Program-made: the position numbers and the translations under genes
Assembly: GCA_001687465.1 (NCBI GenBank)
Contig: LVLI01000599.1
Location: 1 to 64,000, forward strand
Origin: Halocafeteria seosinensis
Taxonomy: Eukaryota > Sar > Bigyra > Bicosoecida
Direction: 5' to 3'
DNA: 64,000 nt
Notes under the pieces: generated by a model
Databases searched by the model: none
Told to the model about the DNA's origin: nothing
The model's input: only the letters and a program-made list of their open reading frames with translations
Part shown: one piece after another, positions 26,131-36,586 of the stretch
Position numbering within the stretch: the first letter of the stretch is position 1
Layout: each line of letters opens with the position of its first letter

Positions 26131-28260
26131 TCAGTGTGGAGATTCAGCTTCATCCACTAGCGAAAGGGAGGACAGTGCATGGCGCACAGAGCTCGCCTCT
26201 GCATCGACCGGTTTCGCTGGGGACAATACCGGCGAAGCGCGCGCTAACGCCAATTCTTTGTTGTGCTCCGAATACGATCGCATTTTAGGTCTGGCACTTG
26301 CAGTATGATATTTTCCGGGAAGAACAGCGCTTGATCCGGATACGGTGTGGGTGTCAGTCACGGTGCCAACAGCCAGAAAATGACTGTGGCCTTGAACAAG
26401 TAACACCGGCATACCGACAAGTATGAACTCGGGATGGTGCTCAAACCGAATCTGGATGGTGTCTCTATCTCCAGTAGAGAGGGAAACAGAGCTACAATGA
26501 AGAATCTTTACAAGTTGCCTCACATTGCCAGAGTAGAGCATCGGACGTTGCTGTAACGATAGCGGCTTAACATGCTTGAGGACCAAGACATTTAATTCGG
26601 CAGAGAGGCAACCTTTGACAGAGCTTGAATACTCCACGAGGACCATCCCGCGCCTCACGCCTCTCAGGAATTTGTCAGGCAACACGTCTCTTGGTGGGTC
26701 CACTGCAAATGTTGCAGCGTGACCCGCCAACACAGAGTCCACGCGAACTCGAAGAACGTGAATGGATCGTATTTTGATAACCCTAAACTCGCCAAGCCCA
26801 TCCGGACCAATCTTAACATAGTCTCCGACGTGTACTTTGCCACTGAAAACTGTCCCCACAAGAACCACACCAACGTCCTCCACGTGGAATGCTTCACTGA
26901 GCCGAACAATGGTTTGTCTAGCAGCAAAAGCGTCATTGTCTCGAATCTGTCGCACACTGCAAAGAAAACGTCTTAGGAGCGATAGACCTTCTCCACTAAC
27001 GCACGAGATGTGGAACGAGGGTACCACATCTTCGGACTGTTTTGACAGCTTCGTGGCCTGTAATGATTCACTCTCGCTCGATATCGTTGTTATAGACATA
27101 TCGGCACTTCCAAGAAGAGAGTCTAATTGTTCATCAAGTCTCTTGACGGTTGCTGTGTCCACTTTATCAACTTTATTTATTAAAATCACGACTCTCAGTT
27201 TTAAGGACAAAGCAACGCCAAGATATTGCTTGAATGTCGCAGTTAAACCCAAATCTGCATCGATCAGCAAGAGACAGTACTCCGGAAGGTAGCCCATGAG
27301 TCCGAGTATCGTAGTTTTGAGATACCGCAGATCTCCTGCTAAATCCAACAGCGTAATAACTTTGGAACTCTTTTGCAGTAGTTCTTCCGAGGTTAAATCG
27401 TACCCGATATCATCATTGTCGCCAAACCGAACGAGTGAACCTTGGGAACTCACACCGAGGTACTGAGGAGAAACACTCGATGTGTGTCCCTCTTCAATTT
27501 CATGTCCGTGCCGTAATACAAACAATCTCGCAAGACCTTCCCCGTTATCCAATTGACCATTTGTTAGTACTCCAGAGAGTGTGGATTTACCGCAACCTGC
27601 TTGTCCGAGCAGGGCTATTTGCAGTTCTGGAAGGACCCCCGATGAGCGAAATGAACACCTTATCAGTAGCTGCTTAGCCTGGAGACTAGCTCCTACGTTT
27701 ATATGTCGTAGCTCAGTAATTTCAGCATCCAAGGATGAAGCTATCTGGCGGATGACATTCATAGACATTTGCATTTGGTCTTCTGTAATCCCTTTGATAG
27801 TACCGTCATCTTCCACTCCAACCCAGTAGTACGCCTCGTTGCCACCTTCGTAGAGTCTCCATTTCATCTGAGTAGTCAAGTGAGTGATGCGAGCTGCGTC
27901 CACATCGGTCAATTGCAGTTTGTATTCCGTGTTCCCCTCCTCCACTTCAGCTTCCAATGCCGGTGGATGCCGCCTGGTCAAGAACGAACTTCCAGTCGAC
28001 AAGACCCCATTGCCTGAGCGTCTTCTTCGAAGACGTCTGTCCAAAGTATATCGTGAATTGGTTCGGCCTTCCGTGACGGATCTAGAGAGGGGCTTCCCCT
28101 CTTCGTACGCTTCTCCATTCGCAATTTCCCGAGGCGGCGTGCACTTGACGTCCAAAGGCAATGTATCCTGATTCTCGCCCACGAATCGCGCTTCACATGA
28201 ATTTGATCGCTGCCTGAGGAAGGCAGCGCCCCCTGCTCCACTCTTCATTCCACTGTCCAT
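26131..28260 (-). CDS. GTPBP1: GTPBP1/GTPBP2-like translational GTPase
   Basis: Single exon, 709 aa. After a Ser/Arg-rich N-terminus (1-105) comes the family N-domain (EGGNEAYYWVGVEDDGTIKG), then a G domain: P-loop GQAGCGKST (219-227), LTNGQLDNGEGLAR and HEIEEGHTSSVS (switch I region), G3 DLAGDLRYLKTT (306-317) and G4 NKVD (362-365). Beta-barrel domains follow (GVVLVGTVFSGKVHVGDYV, RFEHHPEFILVGMPVLL). GTPBP1/2 are EF1A-like GTPases linked to rescue of stalled ribosomes and exosome-coupled mRNA decay. Oddities: the family P-loop GNVDAGKST is changed to GQAGCGKST, and the G3 His (DLAGH, the position of the catalytic His of EF-Tu) is Asp. That suggests altered GTP hydrolysis. The first ATG of the frame is used. 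Confidence 0.9.
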   Translation of the reverse strand: MDSGMKSGAGGAAFLRQRSNSCEARFVGENQDTLPLDVKCTPPREIANGEAYEEGKPLSRSVTEGRTNSRYTLDRRLRRRRSGNGVLSTGSSFLTRRHPPALEAEVEEGNTEYKLQLTDVDAARITHLTTQMKWRLYEGGNEAYYWVGVEDDGTIKGITEDQMQMSMNVIRQIASSLDAEITELRHINVGASLQAKQLLIRCSFRSSGVLPELQIALLGQAGCGKSTLSGVLTNGQLDNGEGLARLFVLRHGHEIEEGHTSSVSPQYLGVSSQGSLVRFGDNDDIGYDLTSEELLQKSSKVITLLDLAGDLRYLKTTILGLMGYLPEYCLLLIDADLGLTATFKQYLGVALSLKLRVVILINKVDKVDTATVKRLDEQLDSLLGSADMSITTISSESESLQATKLSKQSEDVVPSFHISCVSGEGLSLLRRFLCSVRQIRDNDAFAARQTIVRLSEAFHVEDVGVVLVGTVFSGKVHVGDYVKIGPDGLGEFRVIKIRSIHVLRVRVDSVLAGHAATFAVDPPRDVLPDKFLRGVRRGMVLVEYSSSVKGCLSAELNVLVLKHVKPLSLQQRPMLYSGNVRQLVKILHCSSVSLSTGDRDTIQIRFEHHPEFILVGMPVLLVQGHSHFLAVGTVTDTHTVSGSSAVLPGKYHTASARPKMRSYSEHNKELALARASPVLSPAKPVDAEASSVRHALSSLSLVDEAESPH

Positions 28261-28658
28261 AAGGCACGATAGAAATAAAAAAGCTCGGAGAGCTCAGTTC
28301 TCTTGACCACCGTCGGAGAGATACGCTTCACCGCAAATACGGCTCTGGTCACCCTACTATGCTGTCAGAAGTGGTGGTCATGATGCCAAAGTAAACAACA
28401 CATACAAGTATGTAAGCAAAATGCACAAGAAAGAATTAATCGAGTGTTATATGTATGTGCTTGTTTGTGCATGTGTTTGCGTTGATGATAAACAAACCTC
28501 TGTGAAAATTTCATGCTCTTGTGTTCGGCGAAGCGAAGGGAAGTACACAGTGACGGGTAGTTACACAAGCCCTTATAAAACCAGCATTAAATGCATATTG
28601 GAAACGGTTCGAATATCTCCTACCGATCATATATTGACTTACACATCCTGGCACGTGA
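28261..28658. other. Intergenic GTPBP1-like / OGA
   Basis: About 400 bp between two minus-strand genes: GTPBP1-like promoter and OGA 3' UTR. No gene visible. Confidence 0.5.
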
Positions 28659-31600
28659 TCATACTTCGTGACCGTTGTGTAAGTACCAGCAAATCTCTTC
28701 CGGTTCAAATGGTCGAGCTCTAAAACCATTTCCGTACATTTCAAACCCTATCATTTTATCAAGAGCAGCCAAGAAGCTACCATGAACAGGTCCCGCCATG
28801 AAAAACATGTGCTTCAACAGGGGCCGCGACGCCGTCTGGGAGTATAGTTGGCGCACAGTGTGAGACCGGGTATCGCCTCCGTGATCACACTTAGAACGAG
28901 GTTGAGGGAAGTACTCGGCAAAGTCTAGACGTGCGATGCGCTCATATAGCGTATCCCAATTGCCATTCGTCGAGTTTGTTCGTATACTTTCAGCGGCAGC
29001 TGCCTGCTGCTGGGAAGCAAAGCGGATGTACTCACTGGCGACGGTCAGCCGTGCTGAGGTGGTAGATACATATGGCGAAAGAGCGTACGCCAATCCACGG
29101 TCTGGCAGATTGGGTAACTTGCCGTGAATATTAGCCCCCAATTTACATAGTTTGCTTGCGGTATCTACGATCACATCGGGATCCTTATTCCCACTGTTCA
29201 ACTCTACGCCGCACTTCTCCAACAACCGTACCACACAAGGCAGGACCGACATCTGATCTGATCGAGTTACGACTGGACGGCCACTCACTTCACCATCAAA
29301 GTCTGTCAGAATGAGAGCGCATTGTACGTACAAGAGTAGCATGCGAGCAGAAATCCCAAGGGCAAATGGCAGACAATGTTGATGAATCATAACAGTTAAG
29401 TCCTGCCTAGTGAATTCCTCACAGTCAACGGCTCCTGCCAGTCTGTTGATGTAGTTCTCATTCACCGACCCCTTCGAGATTCCACCCAAAAGGTCGAACT
29501 CACGCGGCGACACAGGCGACTTAGGAGAGGCACCAGGCGCCCCGCTTCCTTCTTCCGTCATATAGTCATACCATTCACTAATAGCTTGCAGAAATACTTC
29601 CTCAACGAGTTCATTGGGTGATTCAAGATTTACTTTTCCGTGACGGATATAAGAACCAAAGAGAGAAAGCGTCCGAAGTGGAACGAAGTTGGCGTCCAGC
29701 GAACAATTCGGATTTGAAATGACAGCCTTGCAATACTTTCGAATATGAGGATCTCTCCCTGAGAAGGGCCCGAGATAAACTCTATTTCCAGCGTCATCTG
29801 CCACAGAAAGGATATAGTTAGAAGAATATAGACGACAGAGTGGCTCAGCAATGACCTACAGTCATTCGCATGCAAATTGTCCCATAATATTATGGGGCGT
29901 TGTAAAGCGAGGGCGATTGGTTTTAGGTCGTGCTCCGTCACATGTGGGGATACAACTAACGGGCCTGTCCAGAATATTTCGACCTGAAAATAAAATCACA
30001 AAATCAGAGGGATCTGTCGAAAAACTGTATGAAACTGAGCACACTTACCTCTTGTAGGAGTGCCCGGCCCAATTCTTCGAGGTACTCGCTTTCGGTGACG
30101 CTTGGTTTAGCCATAACATTACTGCAGAACAAGCTTATATAGGCAACACATTAACATTGTACGTCGATCGGGTTGACGGATAGAGATGCCTATGCGTACC
30201 AGTATTCAGTAGGACAAAAGAAGAACGTCATTTCGGGAAGGGCTAACTCGTCCATCTTTTGGTGTAGGTAAAGATGCTTGAATATCTCACACGCAATCAT
30301 GTTTGCAACCGATGCCTGAGCAGCAGCCACGTTACCAAACGTTTGGTAGTCATTGTGGCTTAAGTTCGGTTCGATGTCGTCGAACAAGACCGCAAAATGT
30401 GTAATGCCGACGTCGGCTACCTGGGCGACCTTCTCGCGCAGGATTTCTCGATCTTTCGAAGAGGAGTATGATATGTCCAGTCCGGGAGCTATAGCATAAA
30501 TCATCTTCGCATTGTTCTTCTCACAGCAGCGATTGTATTCTTGCAGCTCATCTAATTCGCTTTTAGTGTACCATTCCCTCCAAGCTGTTCAAAATAAGGG
30601 AACTGACTAAATTTCAGGGTGAAGGACTTTTGCAGTGAACTTACACGCTCGATGTTTCGCATCATCTTTAGGGGCATACATGTAGTACCGCATATCCCAT
30701 TGACCTAGCTTTTTAAAGAGCCAGGATCGTTCACTAGCGCTCCACGGCCTGGGAAAGAAATACGCCCTCTTAAGGGATGAAATCAACAGGCAATACAGTA
30801 AAACCAGCGTCGTACCTGTTGTAGAATCCTTCCATAACGCCTGTCTGGAAAGATGAAGGAGGGTACGGTTTAACACTGCGACACCTGCGGCTGTCAACTC
30901 TGTGTCCCAATATCACGTAACGAGTCTCCGTTCTCCAGAGTTCACACCAGCGTCCCTGTCTCAAGCCTTGATATACAGTAAGATCATTAGCCGGAATGCT
31001 CGCGTGAACACTTGCTACACCTTTGAGCTTATGCAGCTGAGTCACTATGGCTTCAGTTAGCCGCACAGTCTGTCCTTCGCGATAGGCACGAGAGTTAATC
31101 CCTGTAGTTCCAAGTACTCAACGGAGTGAATGTGCGTTCCAGAGCACAATACCACTGAAGGATACGTACCCACTTGAACAAACCCGGGGAACTCCGCCGA
31201 AAGGAAGGGATCGAGGTTGTCTTCAGTCGAATAGGTCATAGACTCACAAAGATCCATGATTGTGACACTTGACTCATGCCGAAGGTGGTTCGATACGGTG
31301 TCCCAAACCGCTGGCAGGTACTTGCTTTGCACAAATTCTGCATGCTGCGACACGGATGGTATTCCAAACGCATAGCCACAAATCCCCTTCATATTCTCGA
31401 GAACCATCACCACAACCTGGATCAACACCCATAATACAAGTTTCACACATTGATCACGCTGCTTCAACTTCATCTGCATACCTGAGGGTTCGCTAAATAG
31501 GAATCCAACCAAAGATATTCTAGAGCATTGATCAATTCATCGTCCACTCTGTGTCCAGCATGCGGCATCGTCTCTACAAAGTGTTCGACGCAAATCTTAC

Positions 31601-31853
31601 GCATGTCGCGTAATTCGTTAAGAGCTGTCTGTTCCGTGTCCTCCTTCGTTTCCTCCTCCTTCCCTTCGGCTCCATCTTCCTCATGCGTACCCGCGGCAGA
31701 TTGAGTGTCAGACAGATTCACCTTTCTCCGGACAATCTGGAGGGTCTCATCGCGTAGGGGACGTACGAAAAACAAGGGAGCTGGTGATGCCGATTCCAGC
31801 TGGTCCGTGCTCGTGCTGGACGGAGGCGTTCCTATTTCCATTTGATCGGACAT
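28659..31853 (-). CDS. OGA: O-GlcNAcase with N-terminal GNAT-like domain (permuted order)
   Basis: Eight exons: 31853-31482, 31416-31170, 31101-30816, 30748-30645, 30584-30200, 30121-30049, 29983-29860, 29797-28659; about 909 aa (human 916). GH84 catalytic domain, about residues 293-540: GVMEGFYNRPWSASERSWLF, MYAPKDDAKHR, MIYAIAPGLDISYS, the catalytic Asp pair in AVLFDDIEPN (about 405-406), FFCPTEYC, EIFWTGPLVVS, ILWDNLHANDY and LGPFSGR. A helical stalk-like region follows. Before the GH84 domain, residues about 27-285 match the pseudo-acetyltransferase domain that lies at the C-terminus of animal OGA: FFVRPLRDE, VLENMKGICGYAFG, FLSAEFPGFVQVG and TRYVILGHRV. The enzyme removes O-GlcNAc from Ser/Thr of nuclear and cytosolic proteins. 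Junction phases support one continuous gene, not two. Confidence 0.92.
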
Positions 31854-32329
31854 CTTTATACAAGTTTGTCCCGATTACATTCCCCTCAACAATACATTGC
31901 TTCCTTCATTGTAAACAGTAAAGGAATGCACCTCCAGGCAGCCAACTGGCTTCTTGAAGTTGGGGACCCAACTTGTGAAGCAAGCGCGAACAAGAACTAT
32001 GTTTGCCAGTTGGAGCCCAAGGACCACTGCTTAGTCCTGTGGTGTGCGAGAGTGGGCCAGACTCGCGAGTGCTCAGACCAGTGAACAACTGGAGACAACG
32101 ACAAGAGATGCAAAGTGACACTTATAAGCAGTCTTAACTTAATTTCTTATTACTCAGCAGATAGCAGGTTGTTCCGTGATCACTAACATCCCTGTACACA
32201 TAGCAAAATGGAAGAAAAATACCATACAAGGATATCCGTACTTATTTACTCTGTGTATTCGGTTCTAAACGTGTCCTAGCGTTAAACGAGTGTTGACGAC
32301 CTTGCTCGGTTGCTATTCATCCAACGAAA
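31854..32329. other. Intergenic OGA / eL28
   Basis: About 475 bp between two minus-strand genes: OGA promoter and eL28 3' UTR. No gene visible. Confidence 0.5.
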
Positions 32330-32770
32330 TTATTTCTTTTGGTGACGCCTGTTGGCAACACCTCGGCTGCGGGTCTGCAAGCTCCTTGCGTAGGCAGAGT
32401 ATCTAGCCAGAGCATCCTTTCGCAGATCGGGACGGAAGTGACCGGAGTAAGTGAAGCGATTGATCGCTTTATGAGCACGAGCATGTCCATGGCAGAGACT
32501 GGTTCTCTGTTCCACTTTCTTCGGGTTGGTAGCGTTCTTGGTTACACTAGTGACCAGCTGCGGGTGTTTCTTATCAGAGGCAGATCCAGGTACTTTCTCC
32601 TGTACAACCCCCACAGTCTTGGGCTGCACGAAACCAGAGTACTTGTAGCTGTGCTGATTTCGGAGGTTATGGCGCTCACGACTGAAAGTTACTCCATCAC
32701 GCTTCACCATATGGCAGTTGTTCTTGCGAACAACATCCCAGAGAAGTTCACTTGGTGCGTTGGCAGCCAT
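32330..32770 (-). CDS. RPL28: 60S ribosomal protein eL28
   Basis: Single coding exon from ATG 32770; 146 aa (human 137). Family features: LLWDVVRKNNCHMVKRDGVTFSRERHNL at the N-terminus, HSYKYSGFVQPKTVGV, and the C-terminal FRPDLRKDALARYSAYARS, with the expected basic composition. The frame continues upstream without an ATG, and a good acceptor (tgtttgcag at about 32803) just ahead of the start suggests a 5' UTR intron. The protein sits on the surface of the large ribosomal subunit. It lies head-to-head with PSMG4, 742 bp away. Confidence 0.92.
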   Translation of the reverse strand: MAANAPSELLWDVVRKNNCHMVKRDGVTFSRERHNLRNQHSYKYSGFVQPKTVGVVQEKVPGSASDKKHPQLVTSVTKNATNPKKVEQRTSLCHGHARAHKAINRFTYSGHFRPDLRKDALARYSAYARSLQTRSRGVANRRHQKK

Positions 32771-33512
32771 TGTATTTATCTGAGTTGTAAGCTTCCCACG
32801 GTCTGCAAACACATCATTCAGACACCTCAATGACAAGTCTAATCAGCACAAACGTTTAAACAAAGTTTAAAAGGGATAAAATTAATCCATTTCAATTGCA
32901 TCGCACACAGTATTTCTCTCATCTTTGCCATTTAGAAGGAATACACACCAGCGATGTACTTTAGGGACTAGACCAAACCCCACCGTCACAAGTACCCCTG
33001 CGGGTCCCCTGAATCCGTTCCCCTCCCTCTTTTGTTGGTGGAGAGGGAGCTAGAATGCACATTTCAACCCTTTTCTCTAACCTAGGGAGAATGCCAAGAA
33101 CCAGCAGTGAAAAAACATGGATTGAGAAACTTACATTATTATCCCTCAAAGCCTTTATGGGGTCCGAGTTTTACCACAACACTCGTTTTTCTGCAGGTAA
33201 AAAATCGAGTCACTATTATTATGGCGAAACTATCAATAAAGATTGTTGCCTTCCCCAGGAGGAACCAAGTTGGTTCACCAACAGAACTGAAGTCGAGCCT
33301 GGACAGTAGACTGGCACTGGCAGTAGTAATACAACGTTCGCATTCCGGATTGACTTGTCGAATATGGAGTACCTATAGTTGCTGAGATAAACCACGCGGC
33401 ATTCAATGACCGGCAACCAGCCGGTCTGTGAATTTTGTTTGGTAGTTGAGCGATTTGAACCAAGCGTCCTCTGTGCAACTGGAGCAGGAATCGTCAGAAA
33501 GGAGAGAAGAAA
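32771..33512. other. Divergent intergenic region eL28 / PSMG4
   Basis: About 740 bp with both promoters. ORFs inside (e.g. 33055-33309, +) match nothing known. No gene visible. Confidence 0.5.
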
Positions 33513-33944
33513 ATGAGTGAGAGTACAATACAGGAGTTTCCTAATCAGACATGCTGCACGGCGCAACATGGTGAGTACGAACTCAACATTCGCGTAGCTT
33601 ATGGTGGGTATCAGTGGAATCCAACTTGCTTTCCAGGTACACACAAGCTGCAAGCATCATGCGTAGAGTTACCGAACGCAATGATGATATGGGTGGGGCC
33701 AGCAAACACCAAAGAAGCCTACTGTAGTAGCCTGGTGGCAACTGTCCCTTACGGTGAAGAGACAGCCAGTAGCCATTGCCTTGGAAGCAATGATGAGTAT
33801 ATGCAGGGTGTGTGTGCAGCGCTGGCAAGGAAGCTGAAAAAATTATTACTCATTTCGGCGGACACAAAGCAACTAGACCTTTCGGATCCCAACCTGAGAG
33901 CAGCTGTGATAAAGATTGTTAGGAAAGCCGCCGGAAAGGAGTAA
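33513..33944 (+). CDS. PSMG4: Proteasome assembly chaperone 4-like
   Basis: Two exons: 33513-33570 and 33637-33944; 121 aa when spliced (human PSMG4 123). The core LPNAMMIWVGPANT followed by VPYGEETASSHCLGSNDE and ALARKLKKLLLISADTKQLD matches the PSMG4 pattern LFLWVG...SLLGD...LARKTNKQVFVSYNL, with a helical C-terminus (LRAAVIKIVRKAA). PSMG3 and PSMG4 form a heterodimer that helps arrange the alpha ring of the 20S proteasome. The 66-bp intron (gtgagt ... tttccag) is a multiple of three without a stop, so retention would give a 143-aa variant. It is convergent with the 20S subunit gene PSMB5, 60 bp away. The family is small and divergent, so the assignment is good but not certain. Confidence 0.78.
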   Translation: MSESTIQEFPNQTCCTAQHGEYELNIRVAYGGYQWNPTCFPGTHKLQASCVELPNAMMIWVGPANTKEAYCSSLVATVPYGEETASSHCLGSNDEYMQGVCAALARKLKKLLLISADTKQLDLSDPNLRAAVIKIVRKAAGKE

Positions 33945-34004
33945 AAAGGACAAGGACACAGGAACGCATGTCACCATTGAATTGCGTGGTATGCAAACTG
34001 AAGT

Positions 34005-35134
34005 CTATATTGCGGCCTCCTGTAGGCCTAGATGTTTGTAGTGATAATCTTTCACGTCGACAGCTGCAACTTTCTTCCATCCGTCTTCTTTTACTAGATA
34101 CACTGCACGTAGGTGAAGAAATGAGACATAAAAGGAAGATGAAGAAGCGATGAGCTACAATTTCGATACATACCGTTGTTAGTGCCTCCAGACATTGCAT
34201 CACGGAAGGTAGCGTGGTATATCGCCCGCTTCCCGAGTTCAATGGCCTCTTCATCGCTCATGTCATATGAGTAGCCAGAGTCGAGGACACCATAAGCGTA
34301 TGTAGATCCGGATCCTACGGAGAAATATGGAATCGCCCCAGTGGCTTGTAGTCTTGTCCCATCATTATCTACAAAGAACAACTGAGGCCCTGTCTTATCC
34401 CATCCAGTGATCATTGTACCCTGTAAGAGAGAATCTTGCAACAGTATCAACCGTTGCCAGAGATGAACACCCTCAATTGCTGATAAACGTACCACTGAGA
34501 GTCCATATCCTCGGTATGGATAAAGCATCCTTGACAGTGTTTTTGAGGCAGCTGTCACCGAGATTCTTTCCCCATTAACCATTTCATGATGTCTGCGATG
34601 AATTTACAAGCTTGAAGTATATTTCATGTACACCATCATTGTTCTATGCCTCCATACCTGCAAATCATTCCAAGTCGTCTTTCCCAAAAAGCACAATCAG
34701 CCGCTCCTCCTGCCATGGTTCCGAGGAGATACGGGTTTATTTCGATCACCTTCTTCACCTGTTGTGACGCAATGTAAGTTCCTTGAGTCGATCGAGAATC
34801 GACAGAAACGAGAACCCCTCCTTTATAGCGGAAGGCCAAGGTGGTGGTCCCTTTGGCAAAATTGATCTTGTGTTCTCCTTCAGTATCTCCCTTTTTTACA
34901 TTGAATCTAGTACTACAAAAGTGGGCAGGCTGCAGTTGTAAATAATAGTGTGAGTAAAGCTCTCATCCTGCGCAAGATCAAGCTCAAAACTAGACTTACA
35001 TCACTAACTGAGGGAATCTCAAACTTGTTCGGGTACTTGTCCGAGAGTTCAGGAACATCAGGGTTGCTGTAAATAGTTTTCAACTTCTGTTTACCCCCAT
35101 CCAATGTGGAGGACAGACTTGAGGTGGACAGCAT
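34005..35134 (-). CDS. PSMB5: 20S proteasome subunit beta type-5
   Basis: Five exons: 35134-35000, 34929-34658, 34592-34493, 34420-34174, 34102-34005; about 283 aa. A propeptide precedes the conserved cleavage site KG|TTTLAF, which exposes the catalytic Thr1. Then come [40 protein letters not shown] (the beta5 signature), [26 protein letters not shown] and [20 protein letters not shown]. Beta5 carries the chymotrypsin-like activity of the proteasome. The second exon was fixed by phase: only the acceptor at 34930 (ttacaactgcag) keeps the frame open. Confidence 0.96.
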
Positions 35135-36586
35135 GATCGCGCTGGGGGAGGCTGCACTCTGTGCTTTAACTGGGTATATCCAACCCCTAAAGTCACAACT
35201 ACCGTCCTAATGAAGGGTGAAAACCGTAATCTACGATAAAACAAGAGACAGGGACGCCTAAAAGAGAATAATGATCTATAATGCACGACTGAATGCCTGT
35301 AAACCCTGAGGCAGAAGTCATCTGAGCTGAAAACTGCAAGATTTGTTTGCCGCGTTCACATTGAAGATCCCTCCGATTCGGCCTTCCCTGCATTCTTCCC
35401 TACAGGATGCCCCCTCTGTGTCGCTGCCCTGTTTTGGGGGATGGCAAGATCTTCCCCACCGCGATATCATACCCTCCTACAGTATATCAGGCTCCCTGTA
35501 TGGACAGTATCCCAATCACTTTTTTGCATTTCGATTGAGAGAAGCGTATTGTGCCAGTGCCATACGTGCTAGCTTGGAGATAGTAGCAACACACGAAGGT
35601 AAGCATCAGTGCCGCCTGTGGAATTACAGGCGAATTGTACGAAGGGTGTCATATACGAAGGGGTGCCGTGGAGGGTGTCTATCTTATTCACCAAGGATAA
35701 TGTGAGATGTATGGACAAAAAGGAGTCCCGCTTGCGCAAGCACAATGAGGAAAAGCATCGAAGAAGAACCTGACGGAGAGGAATCCACCATGCGTTCCAT
35801 GGTGGAATATAGCGCATAGAGCATGCATCTCATCTGGACCGCATGAATGCTGGATGTTTCCCCGTGATTCTGGAGAACCCTGTCCAGCCGGGGTGAACCC
35901 AGCGAGACAATGCGATGCTGTATGCAGTAGCCTTTGGAGGAGGTTGCTAGGCGTTAGCAGTTTCGAGAGAATAACAAATGAGGTTACTATGTCGTAGGTT
36001 TTGGTTTCCGTATTGTACGCACGTTCCTAGAAGAGCTGAGGCATTCGAAGAACGAATTCAAACAGGAGTTGTACGATTGTCAAAAGAGTACACTTGAAAA
36101 AGCAAATACTTCCTAATCACCGATAGCAAGCAAAATTAACCCATGTAACCAACAATAAAAGAGATACGGAAAGCTAGAGCAGGCTAGATAACATAGCCGT
36201 CGATCGAATTTAGAGGAAAGCAGCAACTAGCGTGTAACATACATAGAATGGAAGAAGTGCGTAACATAGAAACGGATACTGTGTAGCACGGGCTATTCGC
36301 TACGGACTACAGCAGACATTAACGTCACAGTACAGTCTACGATCCCTGTGAGATTGAGATATAAGATATGGTTATATTGCCTAAAACACGGCTCTAGTTG
36401 ATCATATGTAGTAACCGTCGAGCGGTGGAACTCCTTTATCCTGGGACAGACCATGTTGGCCTGAGGCGCCCTTCAGGCATTCTGTGTATTCTTTCTACTC
36501 CGAAAGTGTTAGTGCAAAAATATTAATGTTAGCATGTTTACTCTGCAGGAGCTTTTATAGGAGGAAGAAGGAACATATATAGCAAC
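35135..36586. other. Divergent intergenic region PSMB5 / hnRNP
   Basis: About 1.45 kb. A plus-strand frame at about 35343-35705 and minus-strand frames around 35200-35400 are open but have no recognisable family and no splice partners of normal length. From about 35820 to 36560 no frame is open. Apart from the two promoters I see nothing that can be called. Confidence 0.45.

Noticed and set aside
35343-35705. Plus-strand ORF in the PSMB5-hnRNP spacer, with a possible 31-bp intron
   Set aside because: No recognisable family, and the implied intron is too short.
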